64,000 bases of DNA from Streptomyces sp. NBC_00461. Lineage in GTDB: Bacteria; Actinomycetota; Actinomycetes; Streptomycetales; Streptomycetaceae. The notes beneath the pieces were generated by a model. It had not been told where the DNA came from and did no database searches. It saw only the letters and a list, made by a program, of their open reading frames with translations. Position numbers and translations under genes: made by a program. Location of the stretch: the NCBI RefSeq assembly GCF_036013935.1, contig NZ_CP107902.1:5799001-5863000 (forward strand). Reading direction: 5' to 3'. Positions 57,421 to 64,000 of this stretch are shown in pieces (positions within the stretch are counted from its first letter, which is position 1; each line of letters begins with the position of its first letter).

Positions 57421-58227
57421 TCAGGTACCGAGTGAGGAGAGGACGTCGCGCCGCAGCGCCACGCGCGCGGGGTCGTCGTGCGCCGTACGGTCGCGCGGGC
57501 GCGGCACGTCGCGTACGGCGGTCAGCCGGCCGTTGCCGAGGAGCGCCACACGGTCGCCGAGAAACAGGGCCTCGTCGACGTCGTGGGTGACGAAGACGAC
57601 GGTCGCGCCCGTGCCCTGGAGCACCTCCACCAGCAGGTCCTGCATGCCGGCGCGGGTCTGGGCGTCGAGCGCGCCGAAGGGTTCGTCCATGAGGACGGCG
57701 CGGGGCGCCCCCGCGAGGGCGCGGGCCAGCTGGGCGCGCTGGCGCTGTCCGCCGGAGACGCGGTGCGGCAGGTGCCGTGCGTGGTCGGCGAGTCCGACCC
57801 GGCCCAGCCAGGACTCGGCCTGGGCGCGGCGCTCGGTGCGCGACAAACCCCTGATGGCGAGCGGCAGTTCGACGTTGGCGCGCAGGGTGCGCCAGGGCAG
57901 GAGGGCGTCCTCCTGGAAGATCAGGGCGCGTTCGGCGGAAGGGCCCGTCAGCGGGCTTCCGTCCTGGGTGATCTCCCCGGCCAACGGCGTCAGCAGGCCG
58001 GCCAGGGTGCGCAGCAGGGTCGATTTGCCGCAGCCGGAGGGTCCTACGACGGTGAGGATCTCGCCGGGTGCGACATCCAGGTCGACGTCCGCCAGGACCG
58101 GGGCGTCGGGGCGGCCGAGCGCGGCGCGGCCAAGGGTGAGCCGTGTGCCCCGTACCGCCGGCGGCGTCTGCGCCTGTGTGTCGGTGCGCGGGGCGGCGGT
58201 CACTTCGGTGTCAGACGAGGTGCTCAT
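57421..58227 (-). CDS. ABC transporter ATPase, SsuB/TauB/NrtD type
   Basis: 268 aa from ATG 58227, overlapping the permease end by 17 bases. Walker A GPSGCGKST (about residues 63-71), Q-loop FQEDALLPWRT, signature VSGGQRQRAQLARAL, Walker B VLMDEPFGALD and switch His in FVTHDVDEAL. The sequence style matches importers of sulfonates, taurine or nitrate. It energises uptake by the adjacent permease and binding protein. The flavoprotein gene begins 11 bases after its stop. Confidence 0.92.
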   Translation of the reverse strand: MSTSSDTEVTAAPRTDTQAQTPPAVRGTRLTLGRAALGRPDAPVLADVDLDVAPGEILTVVGPSGCGKSTLLRTLAGLLTPLAGEITQDGSPLTGPSAERALIFQEDALLPWRTLRANVELPLAIRGLSRTERRAQAESWLGRVGLADHARHLPHRVSGGQRQRAQLARALAGAPRAVLMDEPFGALDAQTRAGMQDLLVEVLQGTGATVVFVTHDVDEALFLGDRVALLGNGRLTAVRDVPRPRDRTAHDDPARVALRRDVLSSLGT

Positions 58228-59146
58228 CGCGTGCCTCCTCGGTCGACGGGTCGGTCTTGGTCCGGGTGGGCGCGGAGGCGGGGGCCGCCGGGGCGGCCGC
58301 GCGGGCCGGCCGGGGCCTGCCGGCGGGGACGTACGACGTGCGGGGCAGCCAGCGCGTCAGCCTGCGGCCGAGGAGTTCCACGGCCGTGGAGGTGAGCCAG
58401 CCGAGCACGCCGATCGTGACCATGCCGACGAACACGCCCGCGTAGTTGACGACGGTGTAGTCCTGCCAGGTGCGGTAGCCGACGCCGTACTGGCCGGAGA
58501 TCATCTCGGCGGAGATCACGCAGATCCACGAGACGCCGATGCCGACGGACAGGCCGCCGAAGATGCCGGGCAGCGCGCCCGGCAGGATGACCGAGCCGAG
58601 GACCCGCCACCGGCCGCCGCCCATGGTGCGCACGGCCTCCTCCCACACCGGCGTCAGCGCGCGGACCGCGTGCCGGGTGGAGACCAGGACCGGGAAGAAG
58701 GCGGCGGTGCAGGTGATGAAGACGATGCCCTGTTCGTTGGACGGGAACAGAAGGATCGCGACCGGGACGAGGGCGATCGCCGGGATCGGGCGGATCACCT
58801 CCAGGACCGGGCCGAGCAGGTCCTCGGCGAGACGGGAGCGCGCCACGAGCACGCCCGTCGCCACGCCCAGGAAGGCGGCGAGCAGGAACCCGGTGAGGAT
58901 GCGGGTGAGGCTGTCGGTGAGGTCCGTCCAGTAGTCGGGCCCGGACAGCCGGTCGGCGAAGGCGTGGGCCACGTCGACGACCGTGGGGAACTGCGAGAAG
59001 CGCAGCCACAGGTCGATCTTCAGGCCGGCCAGCAGCTGCCAGGCGCCGAGGGCGGCCGCTAGCGAGGCGAGCCGCAGGGCGAAGCGGCCCGCTCGCCGCG
59101 GATAGCGGAGCGCGAACCTGCCCCGCCCCCGCGGTTGCGGGCTCAC
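58211..59146 (-). CDS. ABC transporter permease, SsuC/TauC type
   Basis: 311 aa from GTG 59146, overlapping the stop of the binding-protein gene. About six membrane helices between residues 25 and 265. The EAA-like coupling loop reads EEAVRTMGGGRWRVLGSVILP and the preceding helix holds VIRPIPAIALVPVAILLF, a pattern of the sulfonate/nitrate/taurine permease family. Basic Pro/Ala-rich C-terminus. Forms the channel for the compound delivered by the SBP. Confidence 0.92.
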   Translation of the reverse strand: MSPQPRGRGRFALRYPRRAGRFALRLASLAAALGAWQLLAGLKIDLWLRFSQFPTVVDVAHAFADRLSGPDYWTDLTDSLTRILTGFLLAAFLGVATGVLVARSRLAEDLLGPVLEVIRPIPAIALVPVAILLFPSNEQGIVFITCTAAFFPVLVSTRHAVRALTPVWEEAVRTMGGGRWRVLGSVILPGALPGIFGGLSVGIGVSWICVISAEMISGQYGVGYRTWQDYTVVNYAGVFVGMVTIGVLGWLTSTAVELLGRRLTRWLPRTSYVPAGRPRPARAAAPAAPASAPTRTKTDPSTEEARDEHLV

Positions 59147-60501
59147 GACGCCCGCCCCAGCGCGTCGGCGTACGTGATGACTCGGGCGCCCCCGTGCGCG
59201 GCGACGTACGCCTTCGCGGTGGCCGGCGCCACGAAGGGGAGGAGCTGGTCGCCGTCGGCCACCCAGACCGCCTTGTCGGCGAACCAGAGGGTGCCGGTGG
59301 TGGCGTCGGGGACGTACGCGGCGCGGATACCGTCCTTGTGCTGGGCGACGTAACCCAGCAGCGCGGCAGGGGACTTGAAGCCGATCGTCTTCTCGGAGCC
59401 CTTGGGCCACACCTCGCTCGCGGCGGCGGGCGGCTTCGAGGTGAGCCGCGAGGTGTAGGCGGTGCCGAGGGCCTTCTTCACGTACTGGTCGTCGACGAAG
59501 GAGTCCACGTCGATGTCGCCGGTCAGCTTCGCCGCCTTCAGCACGGAGACGTCCTGCTTCAGCGCGGAGACGAGCTGTGGCTTGACCGCCGGGTCGAAGG
59601 TGGAGATGCCGTGGGCGCCGTTGTAGAGGTAGACGACCTCGGCGGGCAGGCCGGTGGCCTTGGCGACCGAATCGGCGGCGGCGACCGGATGGGCGTTGAG
59701 GTAGTCCGTGGCCTCCGACTGGGCCTTGAGGAAGGCCTCCAGTACGGCCGGCCGCTGCTTCGCGAAGTCCTCGCGGGCGGTGACACCGTGGAAGGTGGGG
59801 AGGTTCAGCTGGGCGCCGTCGTACAGCGCCTTCGCCTTGCCCTGGAAGGTGAGCAGGCCCGGCCAGGCGACGAACTGGGACAGCGCGTCCGCGCTGCCCG
59901 CCGACAGGGCCGAAGCACCCACCGCGGGCTGCTGGTTGAGCTTCTCGATGCCCTTCTCGGGGTCGATGCCGGCGCGCTGCAGGGCCCGTACGAGGGTGCC
60001 GTCGGCGGCCGAGCCGATGCTCGTGGAGACCTTCTTGCCCTTCAGGTCGCCGAGGGAGGCCAGCTTCGAGTCGGGGGAGGTGACGATCGTGTTGAGACCG
60101 CCGCGGAGGTTGTAGCCGGTGACGGAGACCAGGTGGGTGGGCTTGCCGAGCTGCTTGCCCCGGGCGGCGTTGATGAGCAGCGGGAAGTCGCCCATCGAAC
60201 CGATGTCGATCTTCCCCGCGGTCATCTGCGCGGTGATGGGGGCGCCGGTGGCGTAGTCCTGCCAGTCGACCTTGTAGGTGTGGCCGTCGTGGAGGGCGTT
60301 GAGGTCCTTCTCGAAGTAGCCGAGGGAGCGCAGGAGGGTGCCGGCCGTGACCGTGTTGATGGTCTTCGACTGGTAGCCGACGGTGATGGTGACGTTCTTG
60401 CCGTCACCCGCCTCGGCGCTGCCGCCGCAGGCGCTCAGCGCAAGGAGGAGAGCGGCGGTGGACACGGCCACCGTCGTGCGTTTCACAGAGGTGCGGGACA
60501 T
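59143..60501 (-). CDS. ABC substrate-binding lipoprotein with NosL-like C-terminal domain
   Basis: 452 aa from ATG 60501. Lipobox LSAC (Cys25). Residues ~35-345 form an SsuA/TauA/NMT1-like binding domain (VTITVGYQSKTIN, QMTAGKIDIGSMGDFPLLIN, LGDLKGKKVSTSIGSAADGT). Residues ~365-452 add an extra domain with YVPDATTGTLWFADKAVWV, LLPFVAPATAKAYVAAHGG and a final VITYADALG, resembling NosL (copper-chaperone-like) proteins. SBPs of this family usually end near 330 aa. The NosL resemblance is by eye. Confidence 0.87.
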   Translation of the reverse strand: MSRTSVKRTTVAVSTAALLLALSACGGSAEAGDGKNVTITVGYQSKTINTVTAGTLLRSLGYFEKDLNALHDGHTYKVDWQDYATGAPITAQMTAGKIDIGSMGDFPLLINAARGKQLGKPTHLVSVTGYNLRGGLNTIVTSPDSKLASLGDLKGKKVSTSIGSAADGTLVRALQRAGIDPEKGIEKLNQQPAVGASALSAGSADALSQFVAWPGLLTFQGKAKALYDGAQLNLPTFHGVTAREDFAKQRPAVLEAFLKAQSEATDYLNAHPVAAADSVAKATGLPAEVVYLYNGAHGISTFDPAVKPQLVSALKQDVSVLKAAKLTGDIDVDSFVDDQYVKKALGTAYTSRLTSKPPAAASEVWPKGSEKTIGFKSPAALLGYVAQHKDGIRAAYVPDATTGTLWFADKAVWVADGDQLLPFVAPATAKAYVAAHGGARVITYADALGRAS

Positions 60502-60515
60502 CGGGTTCGGGCCTC

Positions 60516-60743
60516 TCACCGGAGCAGATAGGGCATGTTGACCGTCACGGCTCCGGTGGGACAGCGGGCCGCGCACGGGCCGCAGTACCAGCACTCGTCG
60601 ACGTGCATGTAGGCCTTGCCGCTGCTGTCGTCGATGGCGAGGGAGTCCAGCGGGCACATGTCCACGCAGAGGGTGCAGCCGTCGATGCACTTCGACTCGT
60701 CGATGGTCACGGGCACGTCGGCCCGCTGGGGCGCCAAAGGCAT
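60516..60743 (-). CDS. Two-cluster [4Fe-4S] ferredoxin, AprB-like
   Basis: 75 aa from ATG 60743. CIDGCTLCVDMCP and CWYCGPCAARCP give eight cysteines for two [4Fe-4S] clusters. The first has one extra residue before the second Cys. A DSSGKAYMHVDE insertion separates the two motifs, as in AprB-type proteins. It should pass electrons to or from the flavoprotein at 54563. It lies 14 bases before the SBP gene in the same operon. Confidence 0.9.
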   Translation of the reverse strand: MPLAPQRADVPVTIDESKCIDGCTLCVDMCPLDSLAIDDSSGKAYMHVDECWYCGPCAARCPTGAVTVNMPYLLR

Positions 60744-60776
60744 GGCTGTCTCCAGGAAACGGGTCAGATAAGGGGG

Positions 60777-61577
60777 CTAGAGGACGCGGTGCAGCAGGCC
60801 GCTCATGGTGATGCGGTCGCCGCGGAAGCGGATGAACTCCAGGTCCACCGGGCGGCCGTCGGCGAGGTGCGTGAGCCGTTCCAGCATGAGGACGGCCGCA
60901 CCGTGCGGGGCTTCGAGCACGGCGGCGGAATGGGTGTCCGCGTTCACCGCTTCCAGGGTGATCTCGGCGTGGCCGAGTCCCTGGCCGGTGATCGTCTCCA
61001 GGAGGCGGAAGACGTCGGTGTTCTCCAGGTCGGCACCGAGCAGGGAGGTGCCGATGTCGAGCGGGATGTAGGTGAGGTCGAGGGAGAGGGGGAGGCCGTT
61101 CAGGCGGCGCAGGCGTTCGATGTAGAGGACGTCGGTGCCGGGCTGGACGTGCAGGCGGTCGGCGACCGGGGCCGGTGCCGGGGCGGGGCCCATGGTGCGG
61201 ACCTCGTTGGTGACCCGGCCGTGCTCGCGGAGGGTTTCCGCGAGGCCCATCAGCCGGTCGAGGCCGTGCGGGTACTTCTGGGCGACGACCACCGTGCCGA
61301 CTCCGGGGAGCCGGTCCACGAGGCCTTCGGCCCTGAGCAGGTCCAGGGCCTGACGGACGGTGTTGCGGGTGGCGCGGTAGTCCGTGGCGAGGATCGTCTC
61401 GTGGGGGAGTGTGCCGTCCGGGAACCCGCCGGCCAGGAGCTGATGGCGCAGCAGGTCGGCGAGCTGCCTGGCCTGGTCGGCCCGCAACCGGCGCCGCGCA
61501 CGGTGGGCGGCGACGGTGGTCGCGCCCTGGCCGGCGTGGTCTCGGATGCGGTCGCTGGGTGGCATGTTTCGAACCAT
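60777..61577 (-). CDS. GntR/HutC-family regulator of the flavoprotein-ABC operon
   Basis: 266 aa from ATG 61577 (ATG 61565 is an alternative; longer frames to 61685 lack similarity). N-terminal winged helix-turn-helix (FPDGTLPHETILATDYRATR, NTVRQALDLLRAEGLVDRL PG split by design of the fold) and a C-terminal UTRA ligand domain (TDVLYIERLRRLNGLPLSLD, AVLMLERLTHLADGRPVDLE). It is the first gene of the operon, 33 bases before the ferredoxin, so autoregulation in response to the imported compound is likely. Confidence 0.9.
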   Translation of the reverse strand: MVRNMPPSDRIRDHAGQGATTVAAHRARRRLRADQARQLADLLRHQLLAGGFPDGTLPHETILATDYRATRNTVRQALDLLRAEGLVDRLPGVGTVVVAQKYPHGLDRLMGLAETLREHGRVTNEVRTMGPAPAPAPVADRLHVQPGTDVLYIERLRRLNGLPLSLDLTYIPLDIGTSLLGADLENTDVFRLLETITGQGLGHAEITLEAVNADTHSAAVLEAPHGAAVLMLERLTHLADGRPVDLEFIRFRGDRITMSGLLHRVL

Positions 61578-61631
61578 AGCGACCTGGTAGGGAAGGCGGT
61601 GTTGCGGGAATGTTGCGCCACCTGTGAAGGC

Positions 61632-61649
61632 GTCAGACAACTCGCTGAC
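61632..61649. promoter_or_regulatory. Candidate GntR operator
   Basis: GTCAG-N8-CTGAC inverted repeat 55 bases upstream of the regulator start. Direct repeats GTTGCGCC at 61612 and 61661 flank it. Typical GntR operators have shorter spacing, so this is tentative. Confidence 0.35.
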
Positions 61650-61710
61650 CTGGGGAAACAGTTGCGCCGATGTAAGATCTGCCACAACCCCGGTGTCCGG
61701 GGGAGGGCGG

Positions 61711-62652
61711 TCACCCCAGCGCCGTCAGCCCCGGAGCGAACGCGATCAGCAGCGGCAGCAGTGGCACCAGCGCCGCCGCCGTCGTCGTGAGGGCACGGTG
61801 TCGGCGGCCCAGGCGCGGGGGCGGTTCGAGGAGACGGTCGACGCGTTCGCCGAGGAGGCGGTGGCTGGAGGCGCAGGACAGTACACCGCGGTGCTGGTTC
61901 AGCTCGATCAGGGCGAGCGCCGTGGTGAGGTGTCCGCAGCGGCGCGACGCCGTGTCGTCCGCGGCCAGTTCCACCAGCCGGTGTGTCTGGTCGCAGAAGT
62001 GGGCGAACAGCGGCACCCGGGGAAACCCGGTGGCCAGGGCGGTCGACAGGTGCAGGAGCCAGTCGTGGTGGGCGCGGGCGTGGTCGCGCTCATGGGTGAG
62101 GACGGCGTTGAGCTGGTGGTCGGTGAGCCGGTGCAGGGCACCCGTCGTGACGACCAGTTGGGGCGGATGGCCCGGCATCCACCAGGCGTCGGGGTACTCG
62201 TCCTCCAGCACCAGCAGCGGGCCGCGCGCCGTCTCCTCCAGCCCGGCGGGCAGCTCGGGGGCGCGTTCACGCAGGTGCGCACGGGCCTGGCCGCGGCGCC
62301 TGCGAGCGTCGACGAGTTCACGCGCGAGCATCGCCGTGGTCCAGCCGGCACCGCAGGCCAGCAGCAGGGTGAGGGCGACGGCCCAGGCCGGGGCGGCCGT
62401 CAGGTCGTACGCCGCGGCCACGGCCGGGGGCGCCGGCGCGAAGACGTGGTCGCGGAAGGTGTGGAAGACGGCGGCCGCGCCCAGCACGAGCGCCGTCAGA
62501 CAGCACAGCAGCACGGTGGCGACCAGGCACTGCCACACCCACAGCGCGACCACGGGCTCCCGCTCGGGCCACGCCGCCCGCACCAGCGCACGCGGAACCG
62601 GCACGGCGGCCATCACGGCGGCGACGCTCAGCAGGAGCAGACAGACGGTCAT
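61711..62652 (-). CDS. M56 (BlaR1-like) membrane metallopeptidase
   Basis: 313 aa from ATG 62652. Four membrane helices (about residues 1-18, 35-62, 80-105 and 285-310). The zinc site is LTHERDHARAHHD, giving HExxH around residues 186-190, followed by the downstream Glu in VELAADDTASR. BlaR1/MecR1-like proteases usually cleave a BlaI-type repressor encoded next to them; no such gene is visible here, and there is no C-terminal penicillin-sensor domain. It may act in a different signalling proteolysis. Confidence 0.88.
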   Translation of the reverse strand: MTVCLLLLSVAAVMAAVPVPRALVRAAWPEREPVVALWVWQCLVATVLLCCLTALVLGAAAVFHTFRDHVFAPAPPAVAAAYDLTAAPAWAVALTLLLACGAGWTTAMLARELVDARRRRGQARAHLRERAPELPAGLEETARGPLLVLEDEYPDAWWMPGHPPQLVVTTGALHRLTDHQLNAVLTHERDHARAHHDWLLHLSTALATGFPRVPLFAHFCDQTHRLVELAADDTASRRCGHLTTALALIELNQHRGVLSCASSHRLLGERVDRLLEPPPRLGRRHRALTTTAAALVPLLPLLIAFAPGLTALG

Positions 62653-62775
62653 GCCACGGTCTCCTGATCCTGGTGAGGAAGGGGCGGGGCGGTGGGACGA
62701 CGCGGCTCGGCGCGCGGGACCCCGCCCGCCAGTATGACGGCGAACGGCGCGTGAGTCAGGGGCTGACGGCCATCA

Positions 62776-62865
62776 CGTACGTCCCACACTGTCATCGTGT
62801 ACGTCCCGCACGGACCGCCCCGTACGTCCCGCGCGGTCGTCGTCACACCCCGCGACTCCCACTCC
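62776..62865. repeat. Short direct repeats in intergenic region
   Basis: CGTACGTCCC(A/G)C-like units start near 62776, 62798 and 62821, about 22 bases apart. They are followed by two copies of ACACCCCGCGACTCCC near 62845 and 62865. Function unknown. Confidence 0.6.
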
Positions 62866-62883
62866 ACACCCCGCGACTCCCGC

Positions 62884-63999
62884 TCACTCCACCCCGCCTG
62901 TCACGATCCGGCCGCTCACCTCGCCCAGTCCGACCTGGGTCCCGTCCGGCCCGGGCGCCCACGCCGAGAGCGTGACCACGTCCCCGTCCTCCAGGAACGT
63001 CCGCTTGCCGTCGGGAAGTTCCAGCGGATCCCGTCCGTTCCAGGTCAGCTCCAGCAGGGACCCGCGCTGCGACAGCTCCGGGCCGCTCACCGTGCCCGAG
63101 CCGTACAGGTCGCCGGTCCGCAGCGAGGCGCCGTTCACCGTCATGTGGGCCAGCTGCTGCGCCGCCGTCCAGTACATGGTGGAGAAGGGCGGCTCGGAGA
63201 CGACATGGCCGTTGATCGCGACGGAGATCCGCAGGTCGTAGCCGCCGGGCCCGTCACCCGAGGTGCCCGAGCCGTCCGTGTCGTCCAGATAGGGCAGCAG
63301 CGCATGCGTCCGCTCCGGCGGTGCCACGCGCGCGTCCTCCAGGGCGTCCAGCGGGGTGATCCACGCGGACACCGACGTGGCGAAGGACTTGCCGAGGAAC
63401 GGTCCGAGGGGGACGTACTCCCAGGCCTGGATGTCGCGCGCGGACCAGTCGTTGAGCAGGCACAGCCCGAACACGTGCTCCCGGAAGTCGCCGAGCGCCA
63501 CCGGCGTCCCGTGCTCCGAGGGCGCGCCCACCACGAAGCCGACCTCGGCCTCGATGTCCAGGCGGACGGACGGCCCGAAGACGGGAGCCGCGTCGGCCGG
63601 AGCCTTGCGCTGCCCGGACGGCCGTACGACGTCCGTGCCCGAGACCACCACCGTCCCCGAGCGCCCGTGGTAACCGATCGGGAGGTGCTTCCAGTTCGGT
63701 GTCAGCGAGTCCGCCGCGTCCGGGCGGAAGATCTGGCCGACGTTTCGCGCATGGTTCTCGGAGGCGTAGAAGTCGACGTAGTCCGCGACCTCGAACGGAA
63801 GATGGAGCGTCACCGACGACAGCGGGTGCAGGAAGGATCCGATCGCCCCCTGATGCGCCGGCACCGTGACCCACGCCGTCAGCGCGCGCCGCACGTCCGA
63901 CCAGGCGGTGCGGCCCGCTGCGAGAAGCGGGTTCAGCGAGGGGCGCGCGAGCAGGGTGGCGTACGGCGAGCTGAGCGCCTGCGCCGCCGCGCCCGCGTC
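62884..63999 (-). CDS. Fumarylacetoacetase, N-terminus beyond window
   Basis: About 371 residues visible; the frame is open to the window edge. Last enzyme of tyrosine/homogentisate breakdown, hydrolysing fumarylacetoacetate to fumarate and acetoacetate. FAH-family blocks: DYVDFYASENHARNVGQIFR, LPIGYHGRSGTVVVSGTDVV, the metal-site DIEAEVGFVVG and LLNDWSARDIQAWEYVPLGP, and late RTGDLYGSGTVSG. The visible part lacks only the N-terminal SH3-like portion. Confidence 0.93.
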   Translation of the reverse strand, partial: DAGAAAQALSSPYATLLARPSLNPLLAAGRTAWSDVRRALTAWVTVPAHQGAIGSFLHPLSSVTLHLPFEVADYVDFYASENHARNVGQIFRPDAADSLTPNWKHLPIGYHGRSGTVVVSGTDVVRPSGQRKAPADAAPVFGPSVRLDIEAEVGFVVGAPSEHGTPVALGDFREHVFGLCLLNDWSARDIQAWEYVPLGPFLGKSFATSVSAWITPLDALEDARVAPPERTHALLPYLDDTDGSGTSGDGPGGYDLRISVAINGHVVSEPPFSTMYWTAAQQLAHMTVNGASLRTGDLYGSGTVSGPELSQRGSLLELTWNGRDPLELPDGKRTFLEDGDVVTLSAWAPGPDGTQVGLGEVSGRIVTGGVE

Positions 64000-64000
64000 G

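Overview
The window looks like core chromosome of a Streptomyces. It has very high G+C with strong third-position bias, many GTG/TTG starts, translationally coupled GTGA/ATGA gene overlaps, and lineage-typical families: an SsgA-like protein, a DUF397 plus Scr1-type regulator pair, a RsbW-like ATPase, futalosine-pathway menaquinone genes and a 14-gene nuo operon. Gene order from mqnC through the menaquinone methyltransferase to nuo agrees with what I remember of the S. coelicolor SCO4550-SCO4575 region; that synteny is from memory, not from a comparison.

Layout. (1) 1-5.0 kb: 3' part of a Tad/Flp pilus locus (TadA ATPase cut by the window edge, TadB, TadC, Flp pilin, three TadE/TadG-like pseudopilins and an unknown). 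Facing it is an unusual sigma factor fused to a zinc-binding anti-sigma-like motif, a membrane segment and a long proline-rich tail (5.0-6.9 kb). The matching prepilin peptidase is 19 kb away at 23.9 kb, beside a LysM/BTAD membrane protein. (2) 7.2-14.6 kb: an SsgA-like gene, then a locus resembling a type VII (WXG100-like) export or effector island. It has a 604-aa protein whose 3' end drops sharply in G+C, two paralogous lipoproteins, small helical WXG-like proteins, a 411-aa protein with a hydrophobic C-terminus, and a decayed copy of one small gene. (3) 14.7-16.5 kb: DUF397/Scr1-type regulator and a divergent RsbW-like ATPase. (4) 16.6-20.6 kb: secreted proteins and lipoproteins, including a tandemly duplicated two-gene cassette in which one copy carries a large internal deletion and two compensating frameshifts. 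(5) 20.9-34.0 kb: LysM/BTAD protein, prepilin peptidase, mqnC, a GH18-like lipoprotein, a bifunctional deacetylase/GT2 gene broken by internal deletion, acyltransferase 3, demethylmenaquinone methyltransferase, a PASTA protein, a GNAT enzyme and a geranylgeranyl-reductase-family (MenJ-like) enzyme. (6) 34.6-35.4 kb: NlpC/P60 peptidase. (7) 36.2-52.2 kb: complete nuoA-N (NDH-1, complex I) behind a near-perfect Rex operator, ending in a strong hairpin. (8) 52.4-54.5 kb: recQ. (9) 54.6-61.6 kb: a compact minus-strand operon of GntR regulator, 4Fe-4S ferredoxin, substrate-binding protein with a NosL-like C-terminal domain, ABC permease, ABC ATPase and an AprA-like flavoprotein fused to HEAT-like repeats. 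(10) 61.7-64 kb: M56 metallopeptidase and fumarylacetoacetase, cut by the edge.

How they work together. The menaquinone genes supply the quinone that NDH-1 reduces, and the Rex site would tie nuo expression to the NADH/NAD+ ratio. The Tad genes, the distant peptidase and possibly the membrane-tethered sigma factor form a surface-appendage module. The minus-strand operon at 54.6-61.6 kb reads as one system for importing a small sulfonate/nitrate-like compound and processing it by flavin-ferredoxin redox chemistry. Its substrate is not known to me, and it is the best candidate here for an undescribed system.
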